Source: a virus | DNA: 56,637 nucleotides | Virus record (IMG/VR): IMGVR_UViG_3300027876_000001 | Location: 1 to 56,637 of that record | Strand: one strand, 5' to 3' | Part shown: positions 43,401 through 52,100 of the stretch, piece by piece | Position numbering within the stretch: the first letter of the stretch is position 1 | Layout of the letters: the number at the start of each line of letters is the position of its first letter | Translations under genes and position numbers: made by a program | Notes under the pieces: generated by a model | Database searches by the model: none | Told to the model about the DNA's origin: nothing | The model's input: only the letters and a program-made list of their open reading frames with translations

Positions 43401-43724
43401 AGTGCCTGTGGCATCAGTGAAATTTTCACCGTTGCCAGAAGCTCCACCACTGACCTCGGCCGTCCATCCGGTGGCGATATCGGAGCCATCGATAATCGGG
43501 GCGGTACCGGTACCGTAGGCCCCGAACACGAGACGCGAAGTGGCGTTGGCCCCGCCGTTGTAATAGGTAAACTGATCCCGCCAGCGGCTGCCTCGCTTGA
43601 ACAGCACGGTGTCGCCGCCGCCGAGGCTCAAGCTCGCGACCTTGCCCAGGGACGCCCAGGCGGTGGCATCCGACAGGCCATCGGCGCCGTCGTTGCCACC
43701 GTTCTTCACATAGTAGGTTGCCAA
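40416..43724 (-). CDS. beta-helix tailspike-like fibre with inserted LamG and repeats
   Basis: 1102 aa. N-terminus MATYYVKNGGNDGADGLSDA, TAWASLGKVASLSLGGGDTV is a parallel beta-helix start (pectate-lyase superfamily). A LamG module (residues 100-320) is inserted between GWTAEV and YYKSYGSKPGAVFVDG, interrupting the fold. The helix resumes (NYWTFEDIWVRGAYKANFFA, NCIVRRCTFSHASENGIHV, FEISNCLCYNNGACGITVAG) to about 760. Then about nine copies of a RTATSAVxLxALxxTAxGxR type repeat like that of the giant fibre, and a C-terminal domain (WRTADFGNG...LSGLAILAG) also encoded as a separate gene (44560-45033). A composite adhesin. Catalysis not evident. Confidence 0.8.
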   Translation of the reverse strand: MATYYVKNGGNDGADGLSDATAWASLGKVASLSLGGGDTVLFKRGSRWRDQFTYYNGGANATSRLVFGAYGTGTAPIIDGSDIATGWTAEVSGGASGNGENFTDATGTRPVAWWDFSETSGTRASTPGGGNGLVPSANAPTRGTGPHGQFAVEFDKANSQQFDLAESSMSSTFPGRSTSPNASFTVGGWVRVDANTGGDGGIWSKDTNFQLIIEGSTVIFRVFSSGNATVGLSGEGTTYSAGTWRHYVCRYTQGTGEMVLFVNGVKKTPATIATRNTSTGGFMVGNSVFKSNFDGAVAELFASDVAMTDANILSIYNTGLNGARVTSGPTLYYKSYGSKPGAVFVDGTPLQWVQLKEDVVAGKEWWDAATSRQYIRLLADANPSSHTVEVATRVYPVRLQGSNYWTFEDIWVRGAYKANFFADTNNNCIVRRCTFSHASENGIHVYTHTNLSTTGFEISNCLCYNNGACGITVAGNYATSMAGIRIQRNETYGNCWQPRVKENGVFSYTGGIRPIGREINDCIVEDNYVHDEGNDGDLSHGEGIWFDTVGLNCIARRNKIERTTSWGVQIEDCNAVRVYSNLVINTLYYPGIAIIRNCDNNLVYNNTLINCQGGFNISNGNGSHFTGNQFYNNIVYATTGWVVLADNGATGIGAATFDHNIIGPNRTNFFNTNGTQYSTLSAWESNWGGTSNSISTNPTFVNAAAGDYHLATGSVGRLAGTAIPAGTLDYSQSLFSGTPSIGAFEVTSLTSATGTSAVRLPVLSTVAAGTRAAPVRTATSAVVLKALTVTAAGARTIPARTATSSVALRALTQAALGSVQNQAAKIGSSAVLWPILKAAASGSRTIGIRTATSAVRLSALVQTALGTVGTTTTRIGSSSVRLIVARQTASGTRTVPNRTATSAITWRALTVSALGAFETQIIRIGSSAVRLVLAKVTATASRTVPNRIGTLGLRLPLLRHAGSLHRSLPGQPEVVPHINAPTWRTADFGNGSSRVSWRSPLDPGEKKAYTINCATELVSADNKIETVNIALSGLAILAGLKIRAMSYDFSNVTLWLEIDPEDQNRTNWEGAGETHFLTCTIDITDGQRFERDVSLQIRQLGQ
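42765..43427 (-). other. LamG-like sugar-binding module, copy 2
   Basis: Residues 100-320 of the beta-helix fibre, starting ENFTDATGTRPVAWWDF and ending near IYNTGL. Same left edge as copy 1 (ENFTDGTGAKPVAWWYF). Confidence 0.75.
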
Positions 43725-43751
43725 TGGGGTTCCCCCGCTTCAGGGGAGGGA

Positions 43752-44171
43752 TCAGGCGGTCGGCATTGTGACCGACATCGAGGAGATCGAAACGACGCCT
43801 CCAGAGACGATGTTGGTGGCAGTCAGGTTGAGTTGCTGGCCGGAGGTGCCGACAGTGCCCTGGTAATACGTCGTGGTTCCGGCCGTGTTGGTGCAGCGAA
43901 AGAAGGTCGCGGTACCATCAGCATCAGCCGTAGTGTCCTGAATCGGCAGAGAGGCAGCCGACATCACCCGATCCGAACCGGACGCAGTGGGCGGCAGGGT
44001 GAAGGCCGGGTTGGCAAACGAAATCTCCGCCAGCAACGTGTTACCAGACAGCGCCGTATTCGCCGTCGCGGGTTCCGTTCCGCTATAGATCCGGATCTTG
44101 CCGCTGTTGAGCGATCCGGCGAGCGTGGTGAGCATCGCGTCGGCGGCTTCGGTGCTGATCTTGAGGGCCAT
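43752..44171 (-). CDS. small virion protein, RIYSGTEPATA type
   Basis: 139 aa. MALKISTEAADAMLTTLAGS, GKIRIYSGTEPATANTALSG, TLLAEISFANPAFTLPP. Common phage structural family; paralogous to 39977-40393 through the IRIYSGTxPATA and ITVTMPT-like C-terminal blocks. Function unknown, decoration likely. A terminator lies 20 bases upstream of its start. Confidence 0.75.
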   Translation of the reverse strand: MALKISTEAADAMLTTLAGSLNSGKIRIYSGTEPATANTALSGNTLLAEISFANPAFTLPPTASGSDRVMSAASLPIQDTTADADGTATFFRCTNTAGTTTYYQGTVGTSGQQLNLTATNIVSGGVVSISSMSVTMPTA

Positions 44172-44189
44172 TCAGGGTCTCCAGGCATG

Positions 44190-44220
44190 AAAAAGCCCGC
44201 CGGGATTTCTCCGGGCGGGC
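44190..44220 (-). terminator. Rho-independent terminator inside the fibre cluster
   Basis: Minus-strand stem GCCCGCC / GGCGGGC (7 bp), one C-C mismatch, then 2 more pairs, 6-base loop, followed by five U. Located in the 74-base gap after 44246-44563. Late transcription must read through it to reach the tail genes. Confidence 0.65.
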
Positions 44221-44245
44221 GGGGTGGTGAAGGGAGGGGAAGGGA

Positions 44246-44563
44246 TCAGGTGGCGGGGTCCGCGACGGCGACGCAGATGAGACGCAAATAGCGCCCCCGC
44301 ATCGTCGGGTCCGCCGCCTTGGGGTCCGTGACCTTGATGATCCGGTAGAATTGACCATCGAAGTTGATGGTCTGACCGGTGATCTGACTGTTGGACACGC
44401 CGGGGATCTTCTCTATGAACGCTTCGTGGCTCGCCCGCAGGGCCAAGGCATCGGCCTCTTTCAGCCGGACAAGGCTGGCGGGCACGGTGCGGTTGAGCAG
44501 GGTGATCTCGCGGCGGCCGGTATCGGCGTAGCGGGCCTGCTGGCGCGGAACTTCGAAGCTCAT
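44246..44563 (-). CDS. small fibre-operon protein
   Basis: 105 aa from ATG at 44563 (ATGA overlap with the gene before). MSFEVPRQQARYADTGRREI, LNRTVPASLVRLKEADALAL, EKIPGVSNSQITGQTINFDG and YRIIKVTDPKAADP. No family recognised. Might be a small attachment or assembly protein for 44560-45033. Confidence 0.6.
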   Translation of the reverse strand: MSFEVPRQQARYADTGRREITLLNRTVPASLVRLKEADALALRASHEAFIEKIPGVSNSQITGQTINFDGQFYRIIKVTDPKAADPTMRGRYLRLICVAVADPAT

Positions 44564-45033
44564 AGCTGGACGATCCTGAGGCTGACGTCTCTCTGGAAGA
44601 TGTGCCCGCCCATCGAGGTGACGGTGACGGTGACGAGATGGGTTTCTCCGGGAGGAGACCATCCCGCTCTGGCGCGATCCGCCTCGTTGATCTCAAACCA
44701 GATGCTGATCTGAGTCTGGTCGTTGGTCACGCCGTAGATCCGCAACCCAGCCAGGATAGCAAGACCGGACAGTTGGACATCAACACTTTGGATTGTGTCG
44801 TTGATGCCGTTCAGTTCTGTGGCGGCGTTGACGGTGTAGATCTTGCGTTCGGAGGGATCGAGTCCGGACGACCAGGACACAACGGTTGTGCCATCACCGA
44901 AGTTTGCGGTTCTCCAGGGGGGCGCCAAGGCATGGAACACGGCTCCTGGGTCTCCTTTGATCAGCAGCTTGCCCGAGGCCGTCCCTCCGGTTTGCAGCAT
45001 CAGGTAGCTGCCGTCCTGGAGTAACAACGCCAT
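44560..45033 (-). CDS. stand-alone SGLAILAG-type fibre domain protein
   Basis: 157 aa. Begins with MALLLQDGSYLMLQTGG, a short peptide similar in type to the LLLEDGSSLLLE start of the giant fibre. Residues ~35-157 (WRTANFGDGTTVVSWSSGLD, LSGLAILAGLRIYGVT, FQRDVSLRIVQL) match the C-terminal domain of 40416-43724, sharing GETHxxTxTI and DxxRxxW. Probably a structural capping or receptor-binding domain used both alone and as a fusion. No catalytic motif. Confidence 0.72.
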   Translation of the reverse strand: MALLLQDGSYLMLQTGGTASGKLLIKGDPGAVFHALAPPWRTANFGDGTTVVSWSSGLDPSERKIYTVNAATELNGINDTIQSVDVQLSGLAILAGLRIYGVTNDQTQISIWFEINEADRARAGWSPPGETHLVTVTVTSMGGHIFQRDVSLRIVQL

Positions 45034-45042
45034 GGCTTCTCC

Positions 45043-46197
45043 TCAGGTGATGATGATGTCGAGCGGCGTCGTCACCGTTGCCGCTGCACCGCTGATCGAT
45101 GGGCCGGGCACCGTGATGATCGAGCCATAGGTGGAGTTTGAGACCAGCGGTGCCGTGGTGGTGATCAGGCTGGCCTCGTTGCCGGTCTCCACCGTCATCG
45201 GCCAGTGATAGATATTGGTCCCGGCCGGAGCGGTCAGACCGGAGACGTCCGCCGGGGCCGTGCCTGCGGCAAGGGCATTGATCTGGCTGTCGCTGGGTAT
45301 CCAGCCGGACGACCAGATCCAGTTGCTGTAGCGCACCGGGGAGAAGTTTGTCCGAGCGGTGGCGACACGGGCACCAAGCTGGAGGAACCGGCAGATCTCT
45401 GTGACGGAAACGGGCGGCAGGGTGGTGCCGATATAGCTTGCACCCTTCTGGGTCCCCAGCCTGACCAGGACATCGGCGTTAGCCAGAGCGGTGACGCCGA
45501 CATAGTACCAGGTATCGACTTCAAGGGTGCTGATGATGTAGTTTTCGCGATAGTTGGTCCCGGTGGTCTCTGCCGTCGAGGCCGCCAACTTCTTGGCGTC
45601 CGGGTCCCATAATAGGCGAATCCGGTTGGCACCGCCCGCTGGGGATGCCGGATCGAGACGGCCGAAGTCCATCAAATAGACCCCGACCGTTGGCATGTAG
45701 GTAAACGCGACGAAGCCACCGATAAACCAGGTCGCATTCGACATCCGGAGACCGGCGGTCTGGACGTCGAGAGAAAAGTATTGGGTCTTGCCGTTGAGGC
45801 GCCGGGCGCTCTTGGCGCTGGCCGGGATCTCCTGGAGGATCGGCACAGACACGATGACGGTGGCGGCCGTGGTTCTCTGGAAACTGATCCAGGTGGTCGT
45901 GCTGATCGCGGTGAATTCGATCTTATTGTCACCGTTGGCCGAGACGTTGGCGCCCCGGATGTCGGCTAGTCCCTCGGCAGAGCCGATCTGGCGGAACATG
46001 ACCTGGGCTGTGTCGTTGCTCCAGGTCAGTTGGTACGATTTGTTGACCTCGGTGGGGACGCCGCGTCGGCAGTAGACCAGGCCGGTGCCGTCCGTCGTCA
46101 TGGTGATCTGGCCGGTCACGGCGTCGATCGAGACGGTACCGGGGCCGCCCGTGATCCAGGCGCCGCCCGGCTTGAGGAGGTTGGTGAAATCCGCCAT
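45043..46197 (-). CDS. fibre protein: carbohydrate-binding-like module plus LamG
   Basis: 384 aa. First ~130 residues hold a module (IDAVTGQITMTTDGTGLVYC, YQLTWSND, FRQIGSAEG, IEFTAISTTTWISFQRTTAA, VPILQEIP) shared with the protein at the right window edge. The rest is LamG-like (ANRIRLLWDPDAKKLAAST, VDTWYYVGVTALANADVLVR). Likely sugar-binding appendage. Stop and start overlap the neighbours (ATGA). Confidence 0.72.
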   Translation of the reverse strand: MADFTNLLKPGGAWITGGPGTVSIDAVTGQITMTTDGTGLVYCRRGVPTEVNKSYQLTWSNDTAQVMFRQIGSAEGLADIRGANVSANGDNKIEFTAISTTTWISFQRTTAATVIVSVPILQEIPASAKSARRLNGKTQYFSLDVQTAGLRMSNATWFIGGFVAFTYMPTVGVYLMDFGRLDPASPAGGANRIRLLWDPDAKKLAASTAETTGTNYRENYIISTLEVDTWYYVGVTALANADVLVRLGTQKGASYIGTTLPPVSVTEICRFLQLGARVATARTNFSPVRYSNWIWSSGWIPSDSQINALAAGTAPADVSGLTAPAGTNIYHWPMTVETGNEASLITTTAPLVSNSTYGSIITVPGPSISGAAATVTTPLDIIIT

Positions 46198-49148
46198 CAG
46201 AGGGCCACGGTCACTTTGCCGCGCTCGTCCCAGGCGTTGGGGGCGCTGGAGGTGTTCTTAAGGTCGAACAGCTTGTTCCTGGCCAGCTTGGTCCGGGCAT
46301 CAGTCGGCGCCACGTAGTGCTGATACATCGACAGGGCGGCATAGACCTGGATGATATAGTTGTTGGCGTCGGGAGAGACGTGGATGCCGGTGCTTAAGGG
46401 ATGCAGGCCGCCGACCGCCGTCCTGACACAAACGCCGACGATATCGGCGCCGCCTGAATTGAAGGTGACAGGAGAGCCTCCGGGGGACAGGGAGATCTTG
46501 CAGGTGTTGCCGGAACACTGGACCGCGTAGTACGGGATGTTGCGGGTCAGCAATCCTGGGATCGGGGCCATGGTGGTGACGGCGAATGGGTCCCCAGCCT
46601 CCCTGGGACCGGTGACCGTGATGATCATGCCGTCCATCATTTCCGTGGTGCCCTGCATCGGTCCGGCAAACCAGAGCGTCTGATTGTCCGCCTTGTAGGT
46701 GCATTCGCTGGTGTTGGACTTCCACTGGCCCAAATGCCAGTAGCGGCGATCCTCGATCGTCGCCCCGGAGCCGCTCGACATCGCCAGGGTGTTGTAGGAG
46801 GCGGCTGTCAGCGGGTCCGGCTTCATGAGGTTGTACTGGGCGCCGACGTCATTGTGGTAGCCGCCGCTCATGACGACCAGGCAATGGGACCACCAGTCGG
46901 CCCGCTCCTTGATCGGCGCGTACTCTGATATCCCATAGGCGTAACTCAAACCGTGTAATCCAAAAGAATGCATCCACAATTTATAACTCGGCTCGTTGTT
47001 CGGCCAGATCAGCTTGAGGTCCTGGAACCGCCTGCCGTCCGTCCGATCGAGCCCGCCGCGCCAGGCATCCTCCTCGATCACGATGGCTTCGTTCATTTCC
47101 TTCCAATGGTCGAACATATCCCGGCACATCACCCAATGCGGGTCTGCCGGATTGCCGAACCCTATGGCATAGGAGATCGGCTTCACGTCATGGCCGACCG
47201 CCCGGATCTGTCCCTTGAACACGATACCGCCATAGGGGATCTTGGCGTAGCCGCTGGTGCCGTAGGTGCCGTAGGGATCGCTATCGAAGAGCGAAGGCAG
47301 GGTGGCTTCGTGATAGGCCAGGTCGAGCCAGTGCTGGTCTCCTTCCGAGAGGTAGGGCCAGTGGGACATCTGGGGAAAGTGGGCAGCATCAAGATTGGCG
47401 ATCTCGACGGCGGAGGCGCCATTGGCCGTCCGGATCACCTGCTGACCGCTCCAGGTGTTGGCGGGCCTGCGATCGACCAGGGCAGCCTTGCCATAGATAC
47501 TGGTGCCAAGCGCCGCCTGGTTGGTCGATTTGGCGGGCGGCAGGTAGCAGATGATCTTGCGGGTGTCCCGGTGCAGGCCAACGCCGGTCATAGCCCCCAT
47601 ACCGAAGCCCCCAACGCGGGCCAGACGCTGGTGGTCGGACAGTTGCTGTGCCGTGGCGCGAGCGTGGGCAGCAATGCACCAGGCCATGGGCTTGGCCGTG
47701 GTCCACCACAGCAAGGCGTGGTCGGAGACATCGTCCTGGATGGGACGCAGCGGGCCGCGCCGACCAGGCAGGTAGGTGCTGACGCTGGGCGTCATCGGAA
47801 ACGAGGTGTTGGTGGTATCGTAGGGCGGAATGAACTTGGTCTCGACACCATAGACGACATTATGGCGATAAATAATCTTTGGTGGTGTCACGAAGCTGTT
47901 GGTGGCGACATCGAACCAATCCATCGATGCTTCGGAACCTGCACTGACAAAGAAACCGCCCTTCCAGCCGTTGACGGCGCCCCAGCCGGTCGTGCCGAGG
48001 GCAGCGCCGCGTACTACAGTGCCGTTGACGCTGAGATTGATATCGACTCGGATGCCCTGCTCGTCGGACGGAAGGTCCGTGCTCCAACCGAAGACGCTGC
48101 GGTAGAGGAACTGGATGCGTTTCGGATTGCCTGCCGTACCGCCCCACGCCCTGGCGTAGAGCAGGCATCCCTGGTTTTCCGTGGCGCTCTTGGTGCCGTC
48201 CGCCTTGGTCGCCATATCGCTGGCCCGCCACTCGGAGCAGACCGGTCCACCCATGATCCGCTCGATCCAGGCGTTGTTGGCGGTCCCCAGCATGTCTGCC
48301 GAGCGGAAGCGCTTTGGGCCTCTCTCCTCGGTCAGGACGTTGGCCGAGGTCCTCCCCTTCCAGGAGGTGAAGGTGTATTCCAACGTCACCTTAGACGTGA
48401 TCGCAGTCGCAGCAGTGTGGAGCGGCGTGTCGGTCGCAGTCCAGGACCCGGCCTCCCGAAGCCAGGTCACGGTCTTGAACCCACCGGCGGCAATCTGGGG
48501 CATCAGGAACCGCACCTGGGCGAGCTTCAGGCTGCCGTCCGTCCAGGTCGTTCGATTGGATATCTGCTGCGGGATGCGGATGCCGTCCACCGTGATCGCG
48601 GCGATGCTGCCGGTCGGCACGTCCCCTTTCTTGAACCACTGGGCAATCGAGATCTCCTGGTCTGTCCAGGAGGATACGGTGTCGAAATTCTCGACCTTGG
48701 CCGTGAACAGGGTGGCCCCGGTCACCACCGCGGCGGCATCGACCTTCATCGAAATGGTATGTGTTTCCGGAAAGCCGCTGACCTGGACCTGGACGGTGTA
48801 GGTCCCGGCAGTCAGTGCCGCTGACCCAACGACCAGTTTGTAGCCAGTATCCCAGTCTCCGGTCAGGGCAACCCGACCGCCCGCGTTGGAGAGCAGGGTA
48901 GCGGTATAGCTGACACCGGCGAATTCGTTGGTAAACTCGAAGGTAAAGGGAGATACCGTCGAGGCCGGATATCCCGTGAAGACCAGGGAGGCAATCACCG
49001 TCCCGGCAGTCGCACTGTCCTGGACCGTGACGGAGGTAGGCGTCATTGTGCGATCCGCGACGACCGCCACCACCTCACCACTCCGCATAGCCTTGTTGCC
49101 AGGACTGCGAACATAACCGCCGCCCGGTCTGCGAATGATGCCTGCCAC
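46197..49148 (-). CDS. large virion protein with rhamnogalacturonan-lyase-like domain
   Basis: 983 aa. N-terminal MAGIIRRPGGGYVRSPGN leader, then an Ig-like/cadherin-like domain (to about 135). Residues ~150-260 (VSSWTDQEISIAQWFKKGDV, RIPQQISNRTTWTDGSLKLA) resemble the N-terminal domain of PcRGLX/YetA-type exo-rhamnogalacturonan lyases. A long helical-toroid-looking region follows (HWPYLSEGDQHWLDLAYHEA, WRGGLDRTDGRRFQDLKLIW, WSHCLVVMSGGYHND), consistent with an alpha/alpha-barrel polysaccharide lyase or hydrolase. C-terminal beta domain with GLLTRNIPYYAVQCSGNTCK. Probable depolymerase on the particle. Substrate inferred only from remote similarity. Confidence 0.68.
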   Translation of the reverse strand: MAGIIRRPGGGYVRSPGNKAMRSGEVVAVVADRTMTPTSVTVQDSATAGTVIASLVFTGYPASTVSPFTFEFTNEFAGVSYTATLLSNAGGRVALTGDWDTGYKLVVGSAALTAGTYTVQVQVSGFPETHTISMKVDAAAVVTGATLFTAKVENFDTVSSWTDQEISIAQWFKKGDVPTGSIAAITVDGIRIPQQISNRTTWTDGSLKLAQVRFLMPQIAAGGFKTVTWLREAGSWTATDTPLHTAATAITSKVTLEYTFTSWKGRTSANVLTEERGPKRFRSADMLGTANNAWIERIMGGPVCSEWRASDMATKADGTKSATENQGCLLYARAWGGTAGNPKRIQFLYRSVFGWSTDLPSDEQGIRVDINLSVNGTVVRGAALGTTGWGAVNGWKGGFFVSAGSEASMDWFDVATNSFVTPPKIIYRHNVVYGVETKFIPPYDTTNTSFPMTPSVSTYLPGRRGPLRPIQDDVSDHALLWWTTAKPMAWCIAAHARATAQQLSDHQRLARVGGFGMGAMTGVGLHRDTRKIICYLPPAKSTNQAALGTSIYGKAALVDRRPANTWSGQQVIRTANGASAVEIANLDAAHFPQMSHWPYLSEGDQHWLDLAYHEATLPSLFDSDPYGTYGTSGYAKIPYGGIVFKGQIRAVGHDVKPISYAIGFGNPADPHWVMCRDMFDHWKEMNEAIVIEEDAWRGGLDRTDGRRFQDLKLIWPNNEPSYKLWMHSFGLHGLSYAYGISEYAPIKERADWWSHCLVVMSGGYHNDVGAQYNLMKPDPLTAASYNTLAMSSGSGATIEDRRYWHLGQWKSNTSECTYKADNQTLWFAGPMQGTTEMMDGMIITVTGPREAGDPFAVTTMAPIPGLLTRNIPYYAVQCSGNTCKISLSPGGSPVTFNSGGADIVGVCVRTAVGGLHPLSTGIHVSPDANNYIIQVYAALSMYQHYVAPTDARTKLARNKLFDLKNTSSAPNAWDERGKVTVAL

Positions 49149-49151
49149 AGA

Positions 49152-52100
49152 TTAGACCTCGTACCCGACGAAAGTGACCTGAACGCCCTTGGCTCCGGCC
49201 CCGGCGGCGTCGATATCGAAATCCAGCACAGCGCCCTGTGTGATGATGCCGCCACTGGCAACACTGAAGCTGCTGGTGCTTGCTGTAGAGGTATTGCCCG
49301 CAACCGTGATCGGCGCCAAGAGCAAAGAGACACCGGCCAGGTTGACATCGATCGTGGTAGCGGTAGTTCCGGCAAATGGGATGAACACCCGGAGGGATGT
49401 CAGCTTCAGGGACAATGGCATCGAGATCCGCCTAACGGTAGCGCCAACCGTTAGAGCGACGCTTTCGGCAACGACTGGCACCAGCATGGTGCGCGTCATT
49501 TTGACGGCGACCGCATTGCCGGAGGCATCGAACCCCATGACCTGCCCGATGGTGCCGGTCAATTCGTTGGTCTGGGCGAAGGCGTTATAGGCTTCCTTGG
49601 TCCGCGCCGGGTTCATTGCCGTGGTGGTCGAAGTCCCGGCAACGGCCTCCGCGGTGGTGGCATAGACGATCTCCGCGCCGCTACCACCGCCACCGCTGGT
49701 CGCCAGCGAGCCGGGCACCATCGTCCAGTTGCTGCCGTCGAACACGACCAGGACGGACTGGTTGGTGGCAAGACCGACGATACTGGAGCCGGTATGGTTG
49801 GCGACGGTCAGGAGAGCGGCACCGGTCGAGGCGGTTGTCCGAGTAATCCGCATGGTAGCACCGCGCACGGTGCGCGGCGCGCTGAAGACGGCGCTGGCGT
49901 AGGCCCGGTCGATCTGGCGCGAAATCGTGACGGTGCGCTCGACGGTGAGCGGCTGGGTGCATTGGATGTGGCGGCCGTGGACGGCGGGATAGGCGGTCAG
50001 GCTTTCGTCACCGGAGGTATAAAGGCTGCCGGTGACTTCGCCGAGAACGCTGTTGTAGGACAGCATCGGCCCCATCAGGCTGTCGCTGGTCGGGTCCACC
50101 GTCGCCACGGAAAGCTCGTCGATCCGGTGCGGCGAGGCAGAATTGATGTCGAGGCGGACCTGCTGGAAGGTGCCGCTCAGGTTCTTGGCGGCGGCGGCGG
50201 AAGTGTGCCCGAGCAGGGAAAAGCGGGTTCCTGCATCCTTGGTCGTGCCGCTGACCGACAGGTTGGCGACCAGGAAGGCGCAACCGTCCTCACCGCCGAA
50301 GATGCTGGCCTCCGGCAGGCTCTGTCCAACCGCATCGAGGATGGTGCCGCCGACATGAATGCCGGTCAACTGGATCATCGATCCGGTCGAGCCATGGACC
50401 ATGATGCCGTAGCCGCCGATCGCGCGGGGACGGATATTGGTGAGAACCCCGCCGGTAACGGTGGCGGCGCGGACGCCGACAAACGACATGGCGCGCTGGG
50501 CATCCAGCGACTCGCAGACGAAATTGGTGAAGGCAAGCTGATCGACTGCTGCGATATAGGCGCCGCCCGTCACGCTTTGGGACGCGGCGGTGCCGGAGAT
50601 GCGCAGATTGATGAAATTGTTGCCGTTGCCGCCGCGATAGACGACACCCCAGGACTGGCCGGTCGTCATGTTGACGCGACAGTTGATGAAGGTGTTGGAG
50701 AAGGAGCCGCCACCGCCGGACAAGCCGATATGGACCCAGGCGTTGCGCGTATCGAGATCGGAGAAGCGGCAGTTGGTGACAGCGTTGAGGCGCAGGGCGG
50801 CGATATAGGTGTCGCCGGTCACCGGGTCCGCCCCGGTCGTCTGGTTGGTCTGGTAGGCCAGCATGAACCCGGCCGTGGTGATCTGGGACACGTTGGTCAG
50901 GGAGATCACCGGAACACCGCTCTGGAACTGGCGAAGGGTACACCAGTCCCCCTCGATCCTCAGGTTGCTGACGCCGCTCAGAGTGAGCGGTCCATAGATC
51001 TCCCAGACGCCGCCGCCCATGTCGACCCGTCCCTTGATGGTGGCGGCCTGGGACCAGCAGGTGTTGATGGCGGTGGCGTTGGACTCGCGCTGCTGTTGGG
51101 TCAGTCCGGCACCCCGGATGGCGCCGTAGGTTTCCGGCCGGAACGAGTTGTCGGCGCTGCCGCCGGAGGACTCCGCGGAGATCGTGCCGTCCGGCGCAAT
51201 GGTGATGTTCTGGCCCTGTTTGACGCCGCCGAGCGTGTTGACCCCGGCGGGCGGCAGGGTATAGGGCGTCGCGTTGGGGTTGCTGAGGACATCCCCGGAG
51301 ATGATCAGGCCGCTGCCGACCCGGATGCCGCCGCGCACGGCATCTGTGGCGGGCGGCAGGATGTAGGAGGTGCCGGTCGGCGTCACCGACAGAATGCCGG
51401 TGGCCTGGTCGTAGGTGAAACCGTTGCCGATCCGGATGCCGCCGAGCGTGGTGCTGCTGGCGGTTGGCAGAGTGTAGGAGGATGAGGACAGCAGGGAAAG
51501 CCTGACCTTGCGCAGCAGGCCGGACGAGCTGTCGTGGGTCATAACAAAGTCGGCGGAGGTATCCGGAGCGGTGTCCTCGCTGAGACCGGGGATATCGACA
51601 GACAGATTGCGGTTGGCGGTCAAGTTGCCGCCGCCGATCAATCCGGCTCCGGCGCTGATCGAGATGGTGCTGGACGCCAGGCCGCTCGCCAGCCAGCGTA
51701 CCGTCTTGGCAGCGGCATCGGTCTGGATCTGGATATTGGCCCCGGCCGTAAAGTTGAGGGTTTCTCCGGGCGTGGTCGCGGAGACCGTGGTTTGTCCGGG
51801 AGAAGAGACGGCAGCGATGCTGGGACCGCTGACCTCGCTGCCGGTGCCGGTGCCAGTCGAGGCCACCCGGCTCATCTTCACCTTGCGCGGCAGGCCGGTC
51901 GAGATATCGTGGCTAAGCAAAAAATCGTTGACGAGATCGGGAGACAAGTCCTCGCTCAGGCTATCAATGTCAAGTTCCAGGGACCTGTCCGTAGCCAGCG
52001 TGCCGCCGCCCTTGATGCCGTTGAGAGTGCTGATCTGGCGACCGGTTGGAGTACGAGATGCCAGGGCGACGGCCAGCTTCATCCGGATTGAGTTGCCGTT

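Noticed and set aside
40794-44291. 1165-codon plus-strand open frame opposite the beta-helix fibre
   Set aside because: It mirrors a well-supported minus-strand gene, is Gly/Arg/Asp-rich without any recognisable domain, and arises from high GC and repeat composition of the true gene.
46968-51485. Long plus-strand open frames (618 and 563 codons) opposite two large fibres
   Set aside because: Antisense shadows of high-GC genes; no motifs, no promoters, no support from gene order.
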